Part shown: positions 18,656-29,800 of the stretch, in pieces
How positions within the stretch are numbered: position 1 is the stretch's first letter
Layout of the letters: each line of letters opens with the position of its first letter
Assembly (NCBI GenBank): GCA_016745055.1
Contig: JADGDF010000021.1
Coordinates: forward strand, 1-38,873
Reading direction: 5' to 3'
Source: Thiotrichaceae bacterium
GTDB taxonomy: Bacteria > Pseudomonadota > Gammaproteobacteria > Beggiatoales > Beggiatoaceae
DNA length: 38,873 bases
Made by a program: the position numbers and the translations under genes
Notes under the pieces: model-generated
The model's input: the letters and a program-made list of their open reading frames with translations, nothing else
Database searches by the model: none
Told to the model about the DNA's origin: nothing

Positions 18656-19198
18656 ATGAATCAAAAATCACCTCAACCACCTGAGCCTCAAAATATTGGC
18701 AAAGGTATGATTACCGCAGCATGGATCATTGGCCTCATTTTACTTACCTTAGTATTTAATAGTTACCTATCTGAGAAAAATAATCCCAACCAACATGTTG
18801 TTGGAGAAATAACTGCTGATGGCACACGGGAAGTCATATTAAAACGTAATCCTTATGGCCACTACGTAAGCCGTGGCACCATTAACAACAAATTTGTTGT
18901 ATTTTTAGTTGACACTGGCGCAACCAATGTGTCCATTCCTGAACGGGTTGCAGAACGTTTGGGTTTAGAACGAGGGATGCCAATGTTAGCAGAAACTGCA
19001 AATGGGACAGTGACAACCTACAGTACCCGTTTAGATACTATTTCTATTGGTAATATTGAGTTATCTCGTGTATCCGCTGATATTAATCCAGGTATGGAAG
19101 GTGATGAAATCCTTCTTGGAATGAGTTTTCTAAAACAATTAGAGTTTACTCAGCGTGGTAATATGCTAATTTTGAAGCAATACTCTAAAAATTACTGA
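18656..19198 (+). CDS. membrane-anchored retropepsin-like aspartic protease
   Basis: The 180-residue protein has an N-terminal cytoplasmic proline-rich stretch, one TM helix (about 18-36) and a single retropepsin-like domain in the periplasm. The catalytic motif is FLVDTGATNVSIP with D86, followed by ERVAERLGL, and a second conserved strand EILLGMSFLKQLEF near 151-164. This matches the bacterial clan AA protease family of similar size (TIGR02281-type), which would have to dimerise because each chain gives only one aspartate. Its substrates are not known. No clear Shine-Dalgarno precedes the ATG, and it follows the kinase gene by about 90 bp. Confidence 0.88.
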   Translation: MNQKSPQPPEPQNIGKGMITAAWIIGLILLTLVFNSYLSEKNNPNQHVVGEITADGTREVILKRNPYGHYVSRGTINNKFVVFLVDTGATNVSIPERVAERLGLERGMPMLAETANGTVTTYSTRLDTISIGNIELSRVSADINPGMEGDEILLGMSFLKQLEFTQRGNMLILKQYSKNY

Positions 19199-19296
19199 CC
19201 AATATTTGCAGTTTTTTAAGTTTTTGCTTTAAATATAGATTAGCCATGTTACTGTTTTAAAATAATTTTTCACTAAATCCTGAAAGTACTTTTATA

Positions 19297-19875
19297 ATGG
19301 ACTTTTTTATCAATTTATTACACAACCCTATGTTTGTTGAAGCATTGACATTAATTACTCAAATGTTAGAAGCTTTGTTATCAATTTTATTGGTATACAT
19401 TGCCTGGCGGATTAATAAATCATTATGGTTTAGTCAAAAATTAGTCGAAGAACGCATTAATGTGTATAAAGAGACTGCGCCTAAACTAAATGACTTGTAC
19501 TGTTATTATTGCTACGTTGGTAACTGGAAAGATAATACCCCAGAAACAATTCTTCAGCATAAAAGAGAATTGGACAAATGTATCCATATGTATCAATACA
19601 TTTTTTCAGATGAATTTATGAAAAAGTACTATTCATTTATGAATACCTATTTCAAAACATTCAATGAAATGGGCACAGATGCCAGGCTACGTACCGAAAT
19701 AAAACACCGAGAAAAATTTTGGGAAGAACAAGATAAAGACAGGTTTAAAACTATGTTTGCACCATCGCAAGAATGTCCACCAACAGAAAGTGCAATTGAA
19801 GTTTATGGTGATTTTATGCGTTATTTTGCCCAGGAATTGGGATTAAACAAAGTGAAAGTAAAGCAACAACAGTAG
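19297..19875 (+). CDS. membrane-anchored protein of unknown function
   Basis: The 192-residue protein has one hydrophobic segment (about 13-40), followed by a soluble, mostly helical cytoplasmic part rich in charged residues, lysine, tyrosine and phenylalanine. Cysteines occur in YCYYCYV (about 68-74) and CIHMYQY (about 96-102). The pattern of one N-terminal TM helix, a long helix (SQKLVEERINVYKE...) and C-terminal helices is common in small membrane-tethered proteins of unknown function. It lies 98 bp after the protease gene on the same strand and may share its transcript. I do not recognise the family. Confidence 0.7.
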   Translation: MDFFINLLHNPMFVEALTLITQMLEALLSILLVYIAWRINKSLWFSQKLVEERINVYKETAPKLNDLYCYYCYVGNWKDNTPETILQHKRELDKCIHMYQYIFSDEFMKKYYSFMNTYFKTFNEMGTDARLRTEIKHREKFWEEQDKDRFKTMFAPSQECPPTESAIEVYGDFMRYFAQELGLNKVKVKQQQ

Positions 19876-20572
19876 GTGAAAGTAGAGTATCGTATCTGAA
19901 GCCTATTAAAAATAGTAGTTTAAAAAAAATTTGATATTTACGTGCGATCTATATGAGGAATACTTTTATTTTAAAGCTATCCTTTTTTGTAAATTAATGT
20001 TACAAACTAGAAAGTATTCAAAATCGGATTAGCAAGATAAATCTTACACTTCTTGAAAGACCTATGATTTGTTAACAGTATTCTTCTGTGAACGACTATC
20101 ATTGCATAACTTTCACCTCTTCTCTGCTTATGTAGCTATAAATCATTATTATCCTGAAACCTTCCTTGATTATATTTGACTCTACGCTTAATTCAAAAAA
20201 TGTATGACATTAAAATGATAGCCACTAAAAACAAAAATATTAATAGCTACGTTCATGTCATCATTTCGTCTTCTTGACAAGTATTCCCCGCAAAGTATCC
20301 ACTTTTTTATTTATAGTAATTTTTTTATGGTATTTTATAACCCGTACTATAATAGGTGAGTATGGGTAACCAAGTAAGCTATAAAAGTAATTACATGATA
20401 ATACCCAAACTATTCATATCCATTTTGAGTCTAAAATAGTTAAATTAAGTATAAATGGGTTAGGGTTGGATCATTTCTGAGTGACCCAATTATAAGCTTA
20501 ATACCAATAAATCACGTTAGTTCTAGTTTTATTTAATCAACGTGTAAACCATAAAAGTAGATAGTACTAATC
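19876..20572. other. long intergenic region upstream of the tandem dual kinases
   Basis: This 697-bp AT-rich gap contains no ORF or RNA I can support. Plus-strand promoter candidates for the kinase gene are TATAAT at 20348-20353 (no good -35), TTGACA at 20274-20279 with TATCCA 16 bases later, and TTGAGT 20425-20430 with TATAAA 20450-20455. None is convincing alone. Its length suggests regulatory content. Confidence 0.35.
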
Positions 20573-23500
20573 ATGAACATCCTTAATTATAAAGTTGTTG
20601 CTCAAATTTATGACAGCAATAATTCCCAAGTTTATCGTGCAATTAGAGAAGAAGATAAACAACCTGTTATTCTTAAGATTTTGAAGGAAGATTATCCCAC
20701 ACCAGAAGAGTTAACGCGCTACCGCCAAGAATACGATATGATGCATCGACTGACTGATTTACAGGTCACTGGGATTACCCAAGTTTATCAAATAGAAAAA
20801 TACCAAAATAGTTTGATGATTAGTTTGGAAGATTTTGGGGGGCAATCTCTTAAAATGTGGCTGGCCGAGCATACTTTTACTCTAAACGAATTATTAACGT
20901 TAGCCATTCAAACCTGTGATATTTTAGGGCAAATTCATGCTCAACAAGTTATTCATAAAGATATTAATCCTGCTAATTTAGTTTGGAATGCTTCGAGCGA
21001 AACCCTTAAAATTATTGACTTTGGCATTTCTACCCAATTATCAAAACAGCATTTAACACTTAAAAATCCTGATGTGTTGGAAGGTACATTGGCTTATATT
21101 TCGCCTGAACAAACTGGCCGTATGAATCGAGTCTTGGATTATCGAACAGATTTTTATTCATTGGGTGTAACTTGTTATCTGCTATTTACCAGTAAATTAC
21201 CCTTTGATGTTACAGATGCAATGGAAATTGTTCACTGTCACATTGCAAAACAACCATTGCCACCTGTACAAATTAATTCAAATATTCCGCTAGCAATATC
21301 AAATATTATCTTAAAGCTATTAGAGAAAAATGCTGAAGACCGCTACCAAAGTGCTTGGGGAATTAAAGCAGATTTAGAAATATGTCAACGCCAGCTTGAA
21401 AATACAGGCACAATTAGCGCTTTCCCTCTCGCCCAAAAAGATGTTTCAGATCGTTTTCAAATTCCACAAAAGCTTTATGGCAGGGAGTTTGAAGTCAAGA
21501 CATTGTATGCAGGATTTGAACGCGCAGTCTCCGGTCGAGCTGAAATCATGCTAGTAGCAGGTTATTCAGGCATTGGTAAATCAGTTTTGGTGAAAGAAAT
21601 TTATAAATCCTTGACTGAGAAACCAGGTTATTTTATTGCTGGAAAATTTGACCAATTCCAGCGCAACGTTCCCTATAGTGCAATGGTTAATGCATTTAAA
21701 GAGTTAGTTCAACAATTATTAACTGAAAATGAAGAACAATTGGCTGTTTGGAAGAAAAAGCTCTTAATCGCTTTAAGTACGAATGGTAAAGTGATTACTG
21801 ATGTATTGCCAGAAATTGAACGCATTATAGGCAAACAACCAGAGATACCACAACTAGGACCTTCAGAATCACAAACACGCTTTAACTTAGTATTTCAAAA
21901 TTTCATGAGCGTGTTTTGTCAACCAGTCCACCCACTAGTATTGTTTTTAGATGATTTGCAATGGGCCGATTCAGCCACCTTGAAATTATTAGAGTTAGTA
22001 ATTGAAGAAAGTGCAGCTCTGTTTTTAATTGGCGCTTATCGCGATAATGAAGTTGACCCCACCCATCCACTTGTGACCACTCTCGACAAACTGCGGGAAA
22101 ACAATGTTGCGATTAACCAAATTACTTTAAAGCCTTTAGATTTTGAACATATCAATCAGCTCATTGCAGATAGTTTACATCAAACTTTGGAAACTACAGG
22201 TTCATTAACAGATTTGGTGATGCGCAAAACCAATGGCAATCCATTTTTTGTTAACCAATTTCTCCATACATTATACGAAGAAAATTTACTTCAATTTATT
22301 CCACCTTCTGGTGAACAAAAATCCTACTGGCAATGGGATATTGAAGAAATTGAAGAAATTAATATTACTGATAACGTTGTGGATTTAATGGTAGGTAAAT
22401 TGAAAAAACTGCCAGAAGCCTCGCAGTGTGCGTTACGTTTAGCCTCATGCGTGGGTAATCATTTTGATGTCACAACCTTATCAATTATCTATGAAAAAAC
22501 AGTGGCAGAAACTTTTCAAGATTTGATGCCAATTTTGTCAGAAGGGTTGCTCTTACCTAAATCTGAACCAGAAATAGTCGGTGATGAGCTTCACAGCTCT
22601 CATTTCATTATCCACCAATTACAATTTTTACATGATCGCGTTCAACAAGCCGCCTATGCATTAATTAATGAAACGCAGAAACAAAAGATTCACTTAAAAA
22701 CTGCTCACCTGTTATTAGAAAATACACCTACCGAATTGTTAGAAGAAAAAGTATTTGATATCGTTGGGCAATTTAACCACAGCGTTGGATTACTGGCCAA
22801 TCAAGCTGAACAATTGAAAGTGGCACGATTAAATTTAATAGCTGGACAAAAAGCAAAAATGGCAACGGCTTATGGTGCTGCAGTCAATTATTTAAACGTT
22901 GGGCGACAATGTTTAACTGAAAACTGTTGGGAAAGTGAATACGACTTATCCTTTAACCTTTACCTTGAAGCCTTAGAAGCTGCTTACTTGTGTACTCAAT
23001 TTGAGCAAATTGATACTTTGGCCAATATTGTATTGTGCAACGCCAAATCAGCATTGGATAAAGCAAAAGTCAATGAAATTCAAATTCAACGCCATATTTC
23101 ACAAAATCAAATGCAAGAGGCGTTAGCATTAGGTTTAGAAACTGTGAAAATGTTAGGTGTTTCACTATTAGAATCCAAACCTCAGAATATTACTATAGAA
23201 AAGCTTTATAATTTGCCAGAAATGAGTGATCCAGAAAAGCTCATGGTACTACGTATCTTGCGGATCATATTTCCTCCAGCGCAAATTACTAATCCACCTC
23301 TAGTATTATCTTTCGCATTTACAATGGTGCAACTTTGTCATGATTTTGGCAATTCACCCTTAGCGGCTTATTCTTATACACTATATGGCTTGATACTTTG
23401 TGGGCCATTAGGAGAAATTGAAACCGGTTATCAATTTGGGAAACTCGCTTTAACTGTGTCAGAACAGTTTGAGTCTCCAGAAATTGAATGTGAAGTGATT

Positions 23501-26290
23501 TGTATGTTTAACTTCTTTATTCGCCATTGGAAAGAAGCTTTGAGTAGTACGGTTGAACCCTTACCAGATAATGTACAATTGGCCTTAGAGACAGGTAACG
23601 TCCCTTATATTAGCTATACAGTGATGCTTTATTGCCAGAATTTAGTATTGATTGGCCAATCTTTATCTACAACTCAGCAAAAGCAAAAAGATTACATTTG
23701 TTTAGTTCAAAAATTTAAGCAAACTTACCAACTTTACAACGCTCAAATATGGGGACAGTTAGTATTAAATTTAACCAGAAAAGTTCAGGATAAATTTTTA
23801 CTATCTGGTGAAATGTTTGATGAAAACGAGGTTTTACCTCTTTTATTGCAAGCAAAAAGCGGTACTACGCTATTTCGTTTTTATTTAGCAAAAACCATGC
23901 TTTGTTACTTGTTGGGTGATTTTAAATCAGCCATTGAAAATGGCTTACACGCTGAAACTTATGAAAAAGCAGTAAAAGCAACGGTGCTAGTAACCCACAA
24001 TCCATTTTATTATTCTCTTGCTCTCTTAGCTTGTTACCCTACAGCGACTGAAGACAAACAAAAGGATTATTTGGAAAAAGTTAAAATCAACCAGGAAAAA
24101 TTACAAACCTGGGCAGTTTATGCACCCATGAACCTTCAACATAAATATGATTTAATCGAAGCTGAAAAAGCCCGTATTTTAGGGCAATCTTGGGCCGCAG
24201 CTCAATTATATGAAAGAGCCATTGAAGGTGCTAAAATTAATCAATACTTGCATGAAGAAGCAATTTCATATGAATTAGCTGGCCAATTTTATTTAGCAGA
24301 AAACTTATTAACGGTCGCCAAAATGTATTTGCGTGAAGCTCATTACGCTTATCAACGTTGGGGAGCTACTATTAAAGTAGAAGATTTGGTACAAAAATAT
24401 CCGCAATTACTGGTCACTAAAACAAATACAGTTTCTATGCCTAAAATAGAAGCCACTATTTTATCCACCAGGATGTCTTCAGCTTCGACTAAAACAGACT
24501 CCTCTACCCAATGGTTAGACTTAGGAAGTGTAATGAAGGCGTCACAGACATTGTCTGGAGAAATTGTGTTGGGGTTTTTGCTAGAAAAGATGATGGAGAT
24601 TGTGATTGAAAATGCGGGGGCTGAGAAAGGTTTTCTGCTATTACCCAAAGGAGAACAATGGTTTATTGAAGCTGAAGGTAATGTCAACAGTACAGGGATA
24701 AAAGTCTTGCAATCACTGCCAATAGAGGATAGCCAGGATTTAGCCAACACCTTAATTATTTATGTGGTGCGCACTCAAGACAGTGTCGTATTAAATAATG
24801 CCAGTACTGAGGGACATTTTATGCGTGATCCCCATATCATTCGGGAAAAAACTAAATCAGTGTTAGCGATGCCATTGCTGAATCAAGGCAAGTTGGTAGG
24901 TATTTTGTATTTAGAAAATAACCTAGCTGAAGGTGCATTTACGACCAATCGCATAGAAACCTTGAAAATGCTTTCTTCTCAAATAGCTATTTCAATCCAA
25001 AATGCCAAATTGTATGCTGAAGTACGAGAAAATGAAAAAACACTCAGGCAGTTCTTAGAAGCAATTCCTGTGGGGATTGGCATTTTAGATAACTTGGGTA
25101 AACCTCACTTTGTCAATCAAAGAGGACAAGAATTATTGGGGCGTGGACTGTTGCAAGACACAGAAACGCAACAAATTGCTGAAAGTTATGAACTTTATGT
25201 TGCTCAAACAGAGCAAGTTTATCCCACAGAAAAACTACCGATTGTAAGAGCCTTGCAAGGGGAAAGAACCAGCGTAGACAATATCGAAGTTCATCAAAAC
25301 GAAAAGGTTGTTCCCCTGGAATCTTGGGGTACTCCTATCTTTGATGATCAAAATAATGTGCTTTATGCTATGAGTGCTTTTCAAGACATCAGTGAACGTA
25401 AACAAGCAGAAGCAGATAAAATTCGTTTGGTGCAGGAGCAAGAGGCTAAAAATGTCGCATTGCGTTACAGTGCAGAAATCGAAGAAAAGAATACCGAGCT
25501 TGCAAAAACACTAACTCAATTGAAAGAAACCCAAAGTCAGTTAGTCGAATCAGAAAAGATGGCCTCTTTAGGTAACCTAGTAGCAGGCGTTGCGCATGAG
25601 ATCAACACACCTGTGGGTGTGGGCGTAACAGCTGCGACCCAGTTGGACAAAATCACTGTTGATTTTGCTAATCTTTATAAAGAAGGCAACATGGCCCGAA
25701 CTGATTTAGAACAATACCTCAATGCGGTGCATCAAACTGGTGGGCTTATTTTAAAAAATCTCACCCGAGCCGCAGAACTGACCAAAAGTTTCAAACAAGT
25801 GGCCGTTGACCAAGCCAGTGAAAGACAACGAACCTTTGTATTATTAGATTATATCAATGAAATTCTGTTCAGCCTTAAACCTAAACTCAAACCAACAGGC
25901 TATGAAATCCTGGTGGACTGTGATGAAAACATTAAGTTAAAGACCTATGCAGGAGCCTTTGCACAAGTCATGACCAATTTGATTATGAATTCTATGCAAC
26001 ATGGTTTTGCAGGAATTAAGGAAGGTCAAATTAAGATTGCAGTGATTGAGAAAGTAGAACAACTGGTGATTCATTACTCAGACGATGGCAAAGGCATAGC
26101 TTCTGAAAACATTGACAAAATATTTGAACCCTTTTTTACCACCAACCGCCAAGGTGGAGGCACTGGTTTGGGCTTGCATATCGCTTATAACCTCGTCACT
26201 CATAAATTAAAAGGCACTATTCATTGTCAAAGTGAATTAGGAAAAGGCGTTCTCTTTACTTTAAACTTGCCTTTGTCTGAAATAACCTAG
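20573..26290 (+). CDS. giant dual Ser/Thr kinase-AAA ATPase-GAF-PAS-histidine kinase (HstK-like), copy 1
   Basis: The 1905-residue cytoplasmic protein has in order: an N-terminal protein kinase domain (about 1-270) with K35, HKDINPAN (D130, N135), DFG at 149-151 and GTLAYISPEQTG; an AAA/NACHT-like ATPase (about 300-640) with Walker A GYSGIGKS (330-337) and Walker B VLFLDDLQWAD; a long helical TPR-like region (about 700-1300); GAF (about 1322-1480); PAS (about 1486-1610); a coiled coil; a dimerisation domain with H1675 in GVAHEINTP; and HATPase_c with NLIMNSMQHG, DDGKGI and GGTGLGLHI. This is the order of the HstK dual-kinase family known from cyanobacteria and frequent in large sulfur bacteria. 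There are no TM segments. Copy 2 follows 566 bp downstream. No partner regulator is in the window. Confidence 0.94.
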   Translation: MNILNYKVVAQIYDSNNSQVYRAIREEDKQPVILKILKEDYPTPEELTRYRQEYDMMHRLTDLQVTGITQVYQIEKYQNSLMISLEDFGGQSLKMWLAEHTFTLNELLTLAIQTCDILGQIHAQQVIHKDINPANLVWNASSETLKIIDFGISTQLSKQHLTLKNPDVLEGTLAYISPEQTGRMNRVLDYRTDFYSLGVTCYLLFTSKLPFDVTDAMEIVHCHIAKQPLPPVQINSNIPLAISNIILKLLEKNAEDRYQSAWGIKADLEICQRQLENTGTISAFPLAQKDVSDRFQIPQKLYGREFEVKTLYAGFERAVSGRAEIMLVAGYSGIGKSVLVKEIYKSLTEKPGYFIAGKFDQFQRNVPYSAMVNAFKELVQQLLTENEEQLAVWKKKLLIALSTNGKVITDVLPEIERIIGKQPEIPQLGPSESQTRFNLVFQNFMSVFCQPVHPLVLFLDDLQWADSATLKLLELVIEESAALFLIGAYRDNEVDPTHPLVTTLDKLRENNVAINQITLKPLDFEHINQLIADSLHQTLETTGSLTDLVMRKTNGNPFFVNQFLHTLYEENLLQFIPPSGEQKSYWQWDIEEIEEINITDNVVDLMVGKLKKLPEASQCALRLASCVGNHFDVTTLSIIYEKTVAETFQDLMPILSEGLLLPKSEPEIVGDELHSSHFIIHQLQFLHDRVQQAAYALINETQKQKIHLKTAHLLLENTPTELLEEKVFDIVGQFNHSVGLLANQAEQLKVARLNLIAGQKAKMATAYGAAVNYLNVGRQCLTENCWESEYDLSFNLYLEALEAAYLCTQFEQIDTLANIVLCNAKSALDKAKVNEIQIQRHISQNQMQEALALGLETVKMLGVSLLESKPQNITIEKLYNLPEMSDPEKLMVLRILRIIFPPAQITNPPLVLSFAFTMVQLCHDFGNSPLAAYSYTLYGLILCGPLGEIETGYQFGKLALTVSEQFESPEIECEVICMFNFFIRHWKEALSSTVEPLPDNVQLALETGNVPYISYTVMLYCQNLVLIGQSLSTTQQKQKDYICLVQKFKQTYQLYNAQIWGQLVLNLTRKVQDKFLLSGEMFDENEVLPLLLQAKSGTTLFRFYLAKTMLCYLLGDFKSAIENGLHAETYEKAVKATVLVTHNPFYYSLALLACYPTATEDKQKDYLEKVKINQEKLQTWAVYAPMNLQHKYDLIEAEKARILGQSWAAAQLYERAIEGAKINQYLHEEAISYELAGQFYLAENLLTVAKMYLREAHYAYQRWGATIKVEDLVQKYPQLLVTKTNTVSMPKIEATILSTRMSSASTKTDSSTQWLDLGSVMKASQTLSGEIVLGFLLEKMMEIVIENAGAEKGFLLLPKGEQWFIEAEGNVNSTGIKVLQSLPIEDSQDLANTLIIYVVRTQDSVVLNNASTEGHFMRDPHIIREKTKSVLAMPLLNQGKLVGILYLENNLAEGAFTTNRIETLKMLSSQIAISIQNAKLYAEVRENEKTLRQFLEAIPVGIGILDNLGKPHFVNQRGQELLGRGLLQDTETQQIAESYELYVAQTEQVYPTEKLPIVRALQGERTSVDNIEVHQNEKVVPLESWGTPIFDDQNNVLYAMSAFQDISERKQAEADKIRLVQEQEAKNVALRYSAEIEEKNTELAKTLTQLKETQSQLVESEKMASLGNLVAGVAHEINTPVGVGVTAATQLDKITVDFANLYKEGNMARTDLEQYLNAVHQTGGLILKNLTRAAELTKSFKQVAVDQASERQRTFVLLDYINEILFSLKPKLKPTGYEILVDCDENIKLKTYAGAFAQVMTNLIMNSMQHGFAGIKEGQIKIAVIEKVEQLVIHYSDDGKGIASENIDKIFEPFFTTNRQGGGTGLGLHIAYNLVTHKLKGTIHCQSELGKGVLFTLNLPLSEIT

Positions 26291-26856
26291 AAAATTTACT
26301 TTTACACGGCAAAAAGTTTGTAACTTTTCATCAAATATGAATTAAACACTTAATTTCATTTATTTTATTAAGAATCTACTAGGATTTGATGCCAAAAATA
26401 AATCACAAGTTGATGATAATTTATACTTTTACAAAGGCCTTTGGAAGTATGGTTGAATGAAGTTAAATTTGATAAAATATTTTTAGTATAATAATACTTA
26501 CCCTTATATTAAGGATATTTGAAATGTTTTCTAATTATTCTGATTACTTTTATAGCCCTACAACTTTGCCTATTCCGCTAGAAACATTCAAATGGCAACT
26601 TTTCTTTGAGTACTGATTGATTATAATCTCTTTTGGATACCTTGCTTGAGACTTTTGGATGGGTCAGTTACATTTTTCTCAAAAGTAAGCCAAGTCGTTG
26701 AGTAAAATAATTTTTGAGCCTATGTGATTTCCTTACTTAGAGTAATTCTGTGTAATTCCAGTTAATTTAAAGATTTTCAATTATTCGTGTAAGGCACTTT
26801 TAGGGATTATTTAATATTTCTTTTATAAATAATATCTGCAACCTATTTGGAAAACT
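26291..26856. other. intergenic region between the two dual-kinase paralogues
   Basis: This 566-bp gap has AT-rich spacer with one short reading frame (listed separately at 26524). I see no terminator with a T tract after copy 1. The sequence is not an obvious copy of the region upstream of copy 1, so the duplicated unit appears to be essentially the coding region. Confidence 0.4.
26524..26616 (+). CDS. possible small ORF of 30 residues
   Basis: ATG 26524 is preceded by AAGGA about 9 bases upstream and encodes a 30-residue peptide rich in Tyr, Phe and Pro (MFSNYSDYFYSPTTLP...) ending TGA 26614-26616. A good ribosome binding site and aromatic-rich composition are the only support. It could also be the N-terminal remnant of a decayed gene, or chance. 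Confidence 0.25.
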   Translation: MFSNYSDYFYSPTTLPIPLETFKWQLFFEY

Positions 26857-29800
26857 ATGAATATTCTTAATTATACAACAACTGAAAAGATTTATGATAG
26901 CGGTAACTCTTTGGTTTATCGTGCTATCAATTATAAAAATAATCAACCTGTTATCCTTAAAATTTTAAAAGAAAACTATCCTACCCCTGAAGAATTAACT
27001 CGTTATCGCCAAGAGTATGAAATCATATGCCGTTTAAATGGCTTGAATTTAGCAAGGATTATCAAAGCCTATCGCATAGAGAAGTATCAAAATACGTTGC
27101 TTATGTGCTTAGAAGATTTTGGTGGTCAATCCCTAAAAACCTTGCAAATGCAACGCACATTTACATTTGAAGCGTTGCTCCAATTTGCAATTCAAATCAG
27201 TGAGACTTTAGGGTACATTCATCAGTACAACATCATTCATAAAGATATTAATCCTTCTAATTTGATTTTAAATCTTGATACGGACATGTTGAAAATCATT
27301 GATTTTGGCATTTCCACGCAATTGTCAAAGCAACATCTGACATTAAAAAATCCAGAGGTATTAGAAGGGACATTGGCCTACATGTCTCCAGAACAAACCG
27401 GACGGATGAATCGAGCGTTAGATTATCGTACTGATTTCTATTCGTTGGGAGCCACATTTTATGAATTATTTACTGGCAAGCCGCCTTTTGAATCACAAGA
27501 TGCAATGGAATTAGTACATTGCCACATTGCTAAACAACCCGTACTTCCACACGAAATTAATCCAGAACTACCCCAAGTAGTTTCTGAAATTATCATGAAA
27601 TTACTGGCGAAAACAGCAGAGGCACGCTATTTAAGTGCTTGGGGAATCAAAGCTGATTTTGAAAAATGCCAACTTCAGCTAGAAAATACTAGAAAAATTG
27701 AAGGTTTCATTTTAGCACAACAGGATATTTCTGATCGCTTCCAAATACTTCAAAAATTATACGGACGTGAGTCTGAAGTAGAAACCTTATTGAATGCTTT
27801 TGAGCGAGTCGCTGCTGGGACGACAGAGATGATGCTGGTCGCAGGTTATTCAGGCATCGGTAAATCTGTCTTAGTCAAAGAAATTTACAAATCTCTCACT
27901 GAAAAACAAGGCTATTTTATTACGGGTAAATTTGATCAGTATCAACGTAACATCCCTTACAGTGCCGTAGTCAGTGCATTTGGTGAATTAGTACGACAAT
28001 TACTCACAGAAAATAAAGATAAACTGGCTAGATGGAAAGAAAAACTATTATCTGCACTTGGCTCAAATGGACAAGTCATTATTGATGTCATTCCAGAAAT
28101 AGAACTGATTCTTGGTAAACAACCGCTTGTACCTCAATTAGATCCTAGCGAATCACAAAATCGATTTAACCGCATTTTTCAAAACTTTATACAAGTATTT
28201 TGTCAACCAGAACATCCTTTGGTGATATTCCTAGACGACTTGCAATGGGGGGATTTAGCAACACTCAGATTGTTAGAGTTAGTTATGCCCAGTCAAAGTA
28301 ATGAAGCACTCTTTTTAATTGGAGCCTATCGCGATAATGAAGTCACTACAGCGCATCCTCTCATCACAACACTGAACCAACTGCGCGAAGAAGCGGTGTT
28401 GATTAACCAAATAACCTTAAAACCCCTTGCTTTTGAACATATTAACCAACTGACAGCAGATAGTTTGCAACAAGATTTAACTACCGTTAATTCGCTGACA
28501 GATTTAGTGATGCGTAAGACTAATGGCAATCCATTTTTTGTTAACCAATTTCTCAAGACGTTGCATGAAGAAAGTCTGCTGCATTTTGTTGCGCCAACGG
28601 TAGAACAAAAACCTTACTGGAAATGGAATATTGCTCAAATTGAAGCCATGAACATCACAGACAATGTGGTTGATTTGATGGTGGGCAAGTTGAAAAAATT
28701 GCCTGAGGCAACTCAGCAAATTTTACATCTAGCAGCCTGTGTAGGTAATCGTTTTGATTTAGATACCTTAGCAGTCATTTATGAAAAACCGATAGCTGAC
28801 ACTTTTCAAGATTTAACACTCGCCTTGAACGAAGTATTTATTTTACCGATTTCTTCATTAGAAATAGCGGGTAAAGAGATTCATATTTCTCCCTTAGCAA
28901 TTCGCCACTTTCATTTTTTACATGATAGAGTTCAACAAGCCGCATATGCGCTCATTGACGATGAGCAAAAACAGACTGTCCATTTGCAAATTGGTCGTTT
29001 ACTTTTGAAAAATGCGACCAGTAAGGCGTTGGAAGATAAAATATTTGATATTGTAGGACACTTTAGCCACAGCCTTGAATTGCTTGATGATCAGGAAGAA
29101 CAAATTTGTGTTGTCGAGTTATTTTTGTTAGCTGGGCAAAAGGCTAAGATGGCAACTGCTTATGAGGCTGCAAATAATTATTTAATAATAGCACAAAACT
29201 TTTTAACTCCAACTAGCTGGGAAGAACACTATGATTTATCGCTTAACCTATCTAGCGAAGCTGTCGAAGTAGCTTACCTTCGTGGTGATTTTGAAGAAAT
29301 GGAACAGAAGGTACAGATTGTATTAGAGTATGCTCTCACGTTATCGGATAAAGCGAAAGCTTATGAAACTCAAATACTTGCCTATGCAGCTCAGCACCAA
29401 TACCATAAAGCGATTGACAAGGCGTTAGTGTTTCTAAAACAAGTTGGTGTTATCCTTTTAGAAGACCCTACCCAAGAAGAAGTAAGCTTAGCACTTCAAC
29501 ATCTGCAAACTGTGCTCTCAGATCATCCAACACACACACTCATTGATTTACCAATTATGCAGGATACGCATAAGATTTTAGCCATGCGTATTATGACAGT
29601 CGTTTTTTCTTCTGCTTATCACATTCAACCTAATATGATGATTCAAATCATAGGTAAACAGATCGAATTATCACTTGAATATGGCAACATCTCTGAATCT
29701 AGTTTTGCTTATGTCTGCCATGGTTTTATTCTTTGTGTCAATCTTGGCGAGATTGAATCTGGCTATCAATTCGGCCAATTGGCTTTAAATTTGGTGAAAA

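Noticed and set aside
19876..20572. CRISPR array or small RNA in the long gap
   Set aside because: No regularly spaced repeats and no hairpin followed by a T tract could be found.
24352..24750. 132-codon antisense ORF opposite dual kinase copy 1
   Set aside because: It lies opposite the conserved GAF coding region and has no features of its own.
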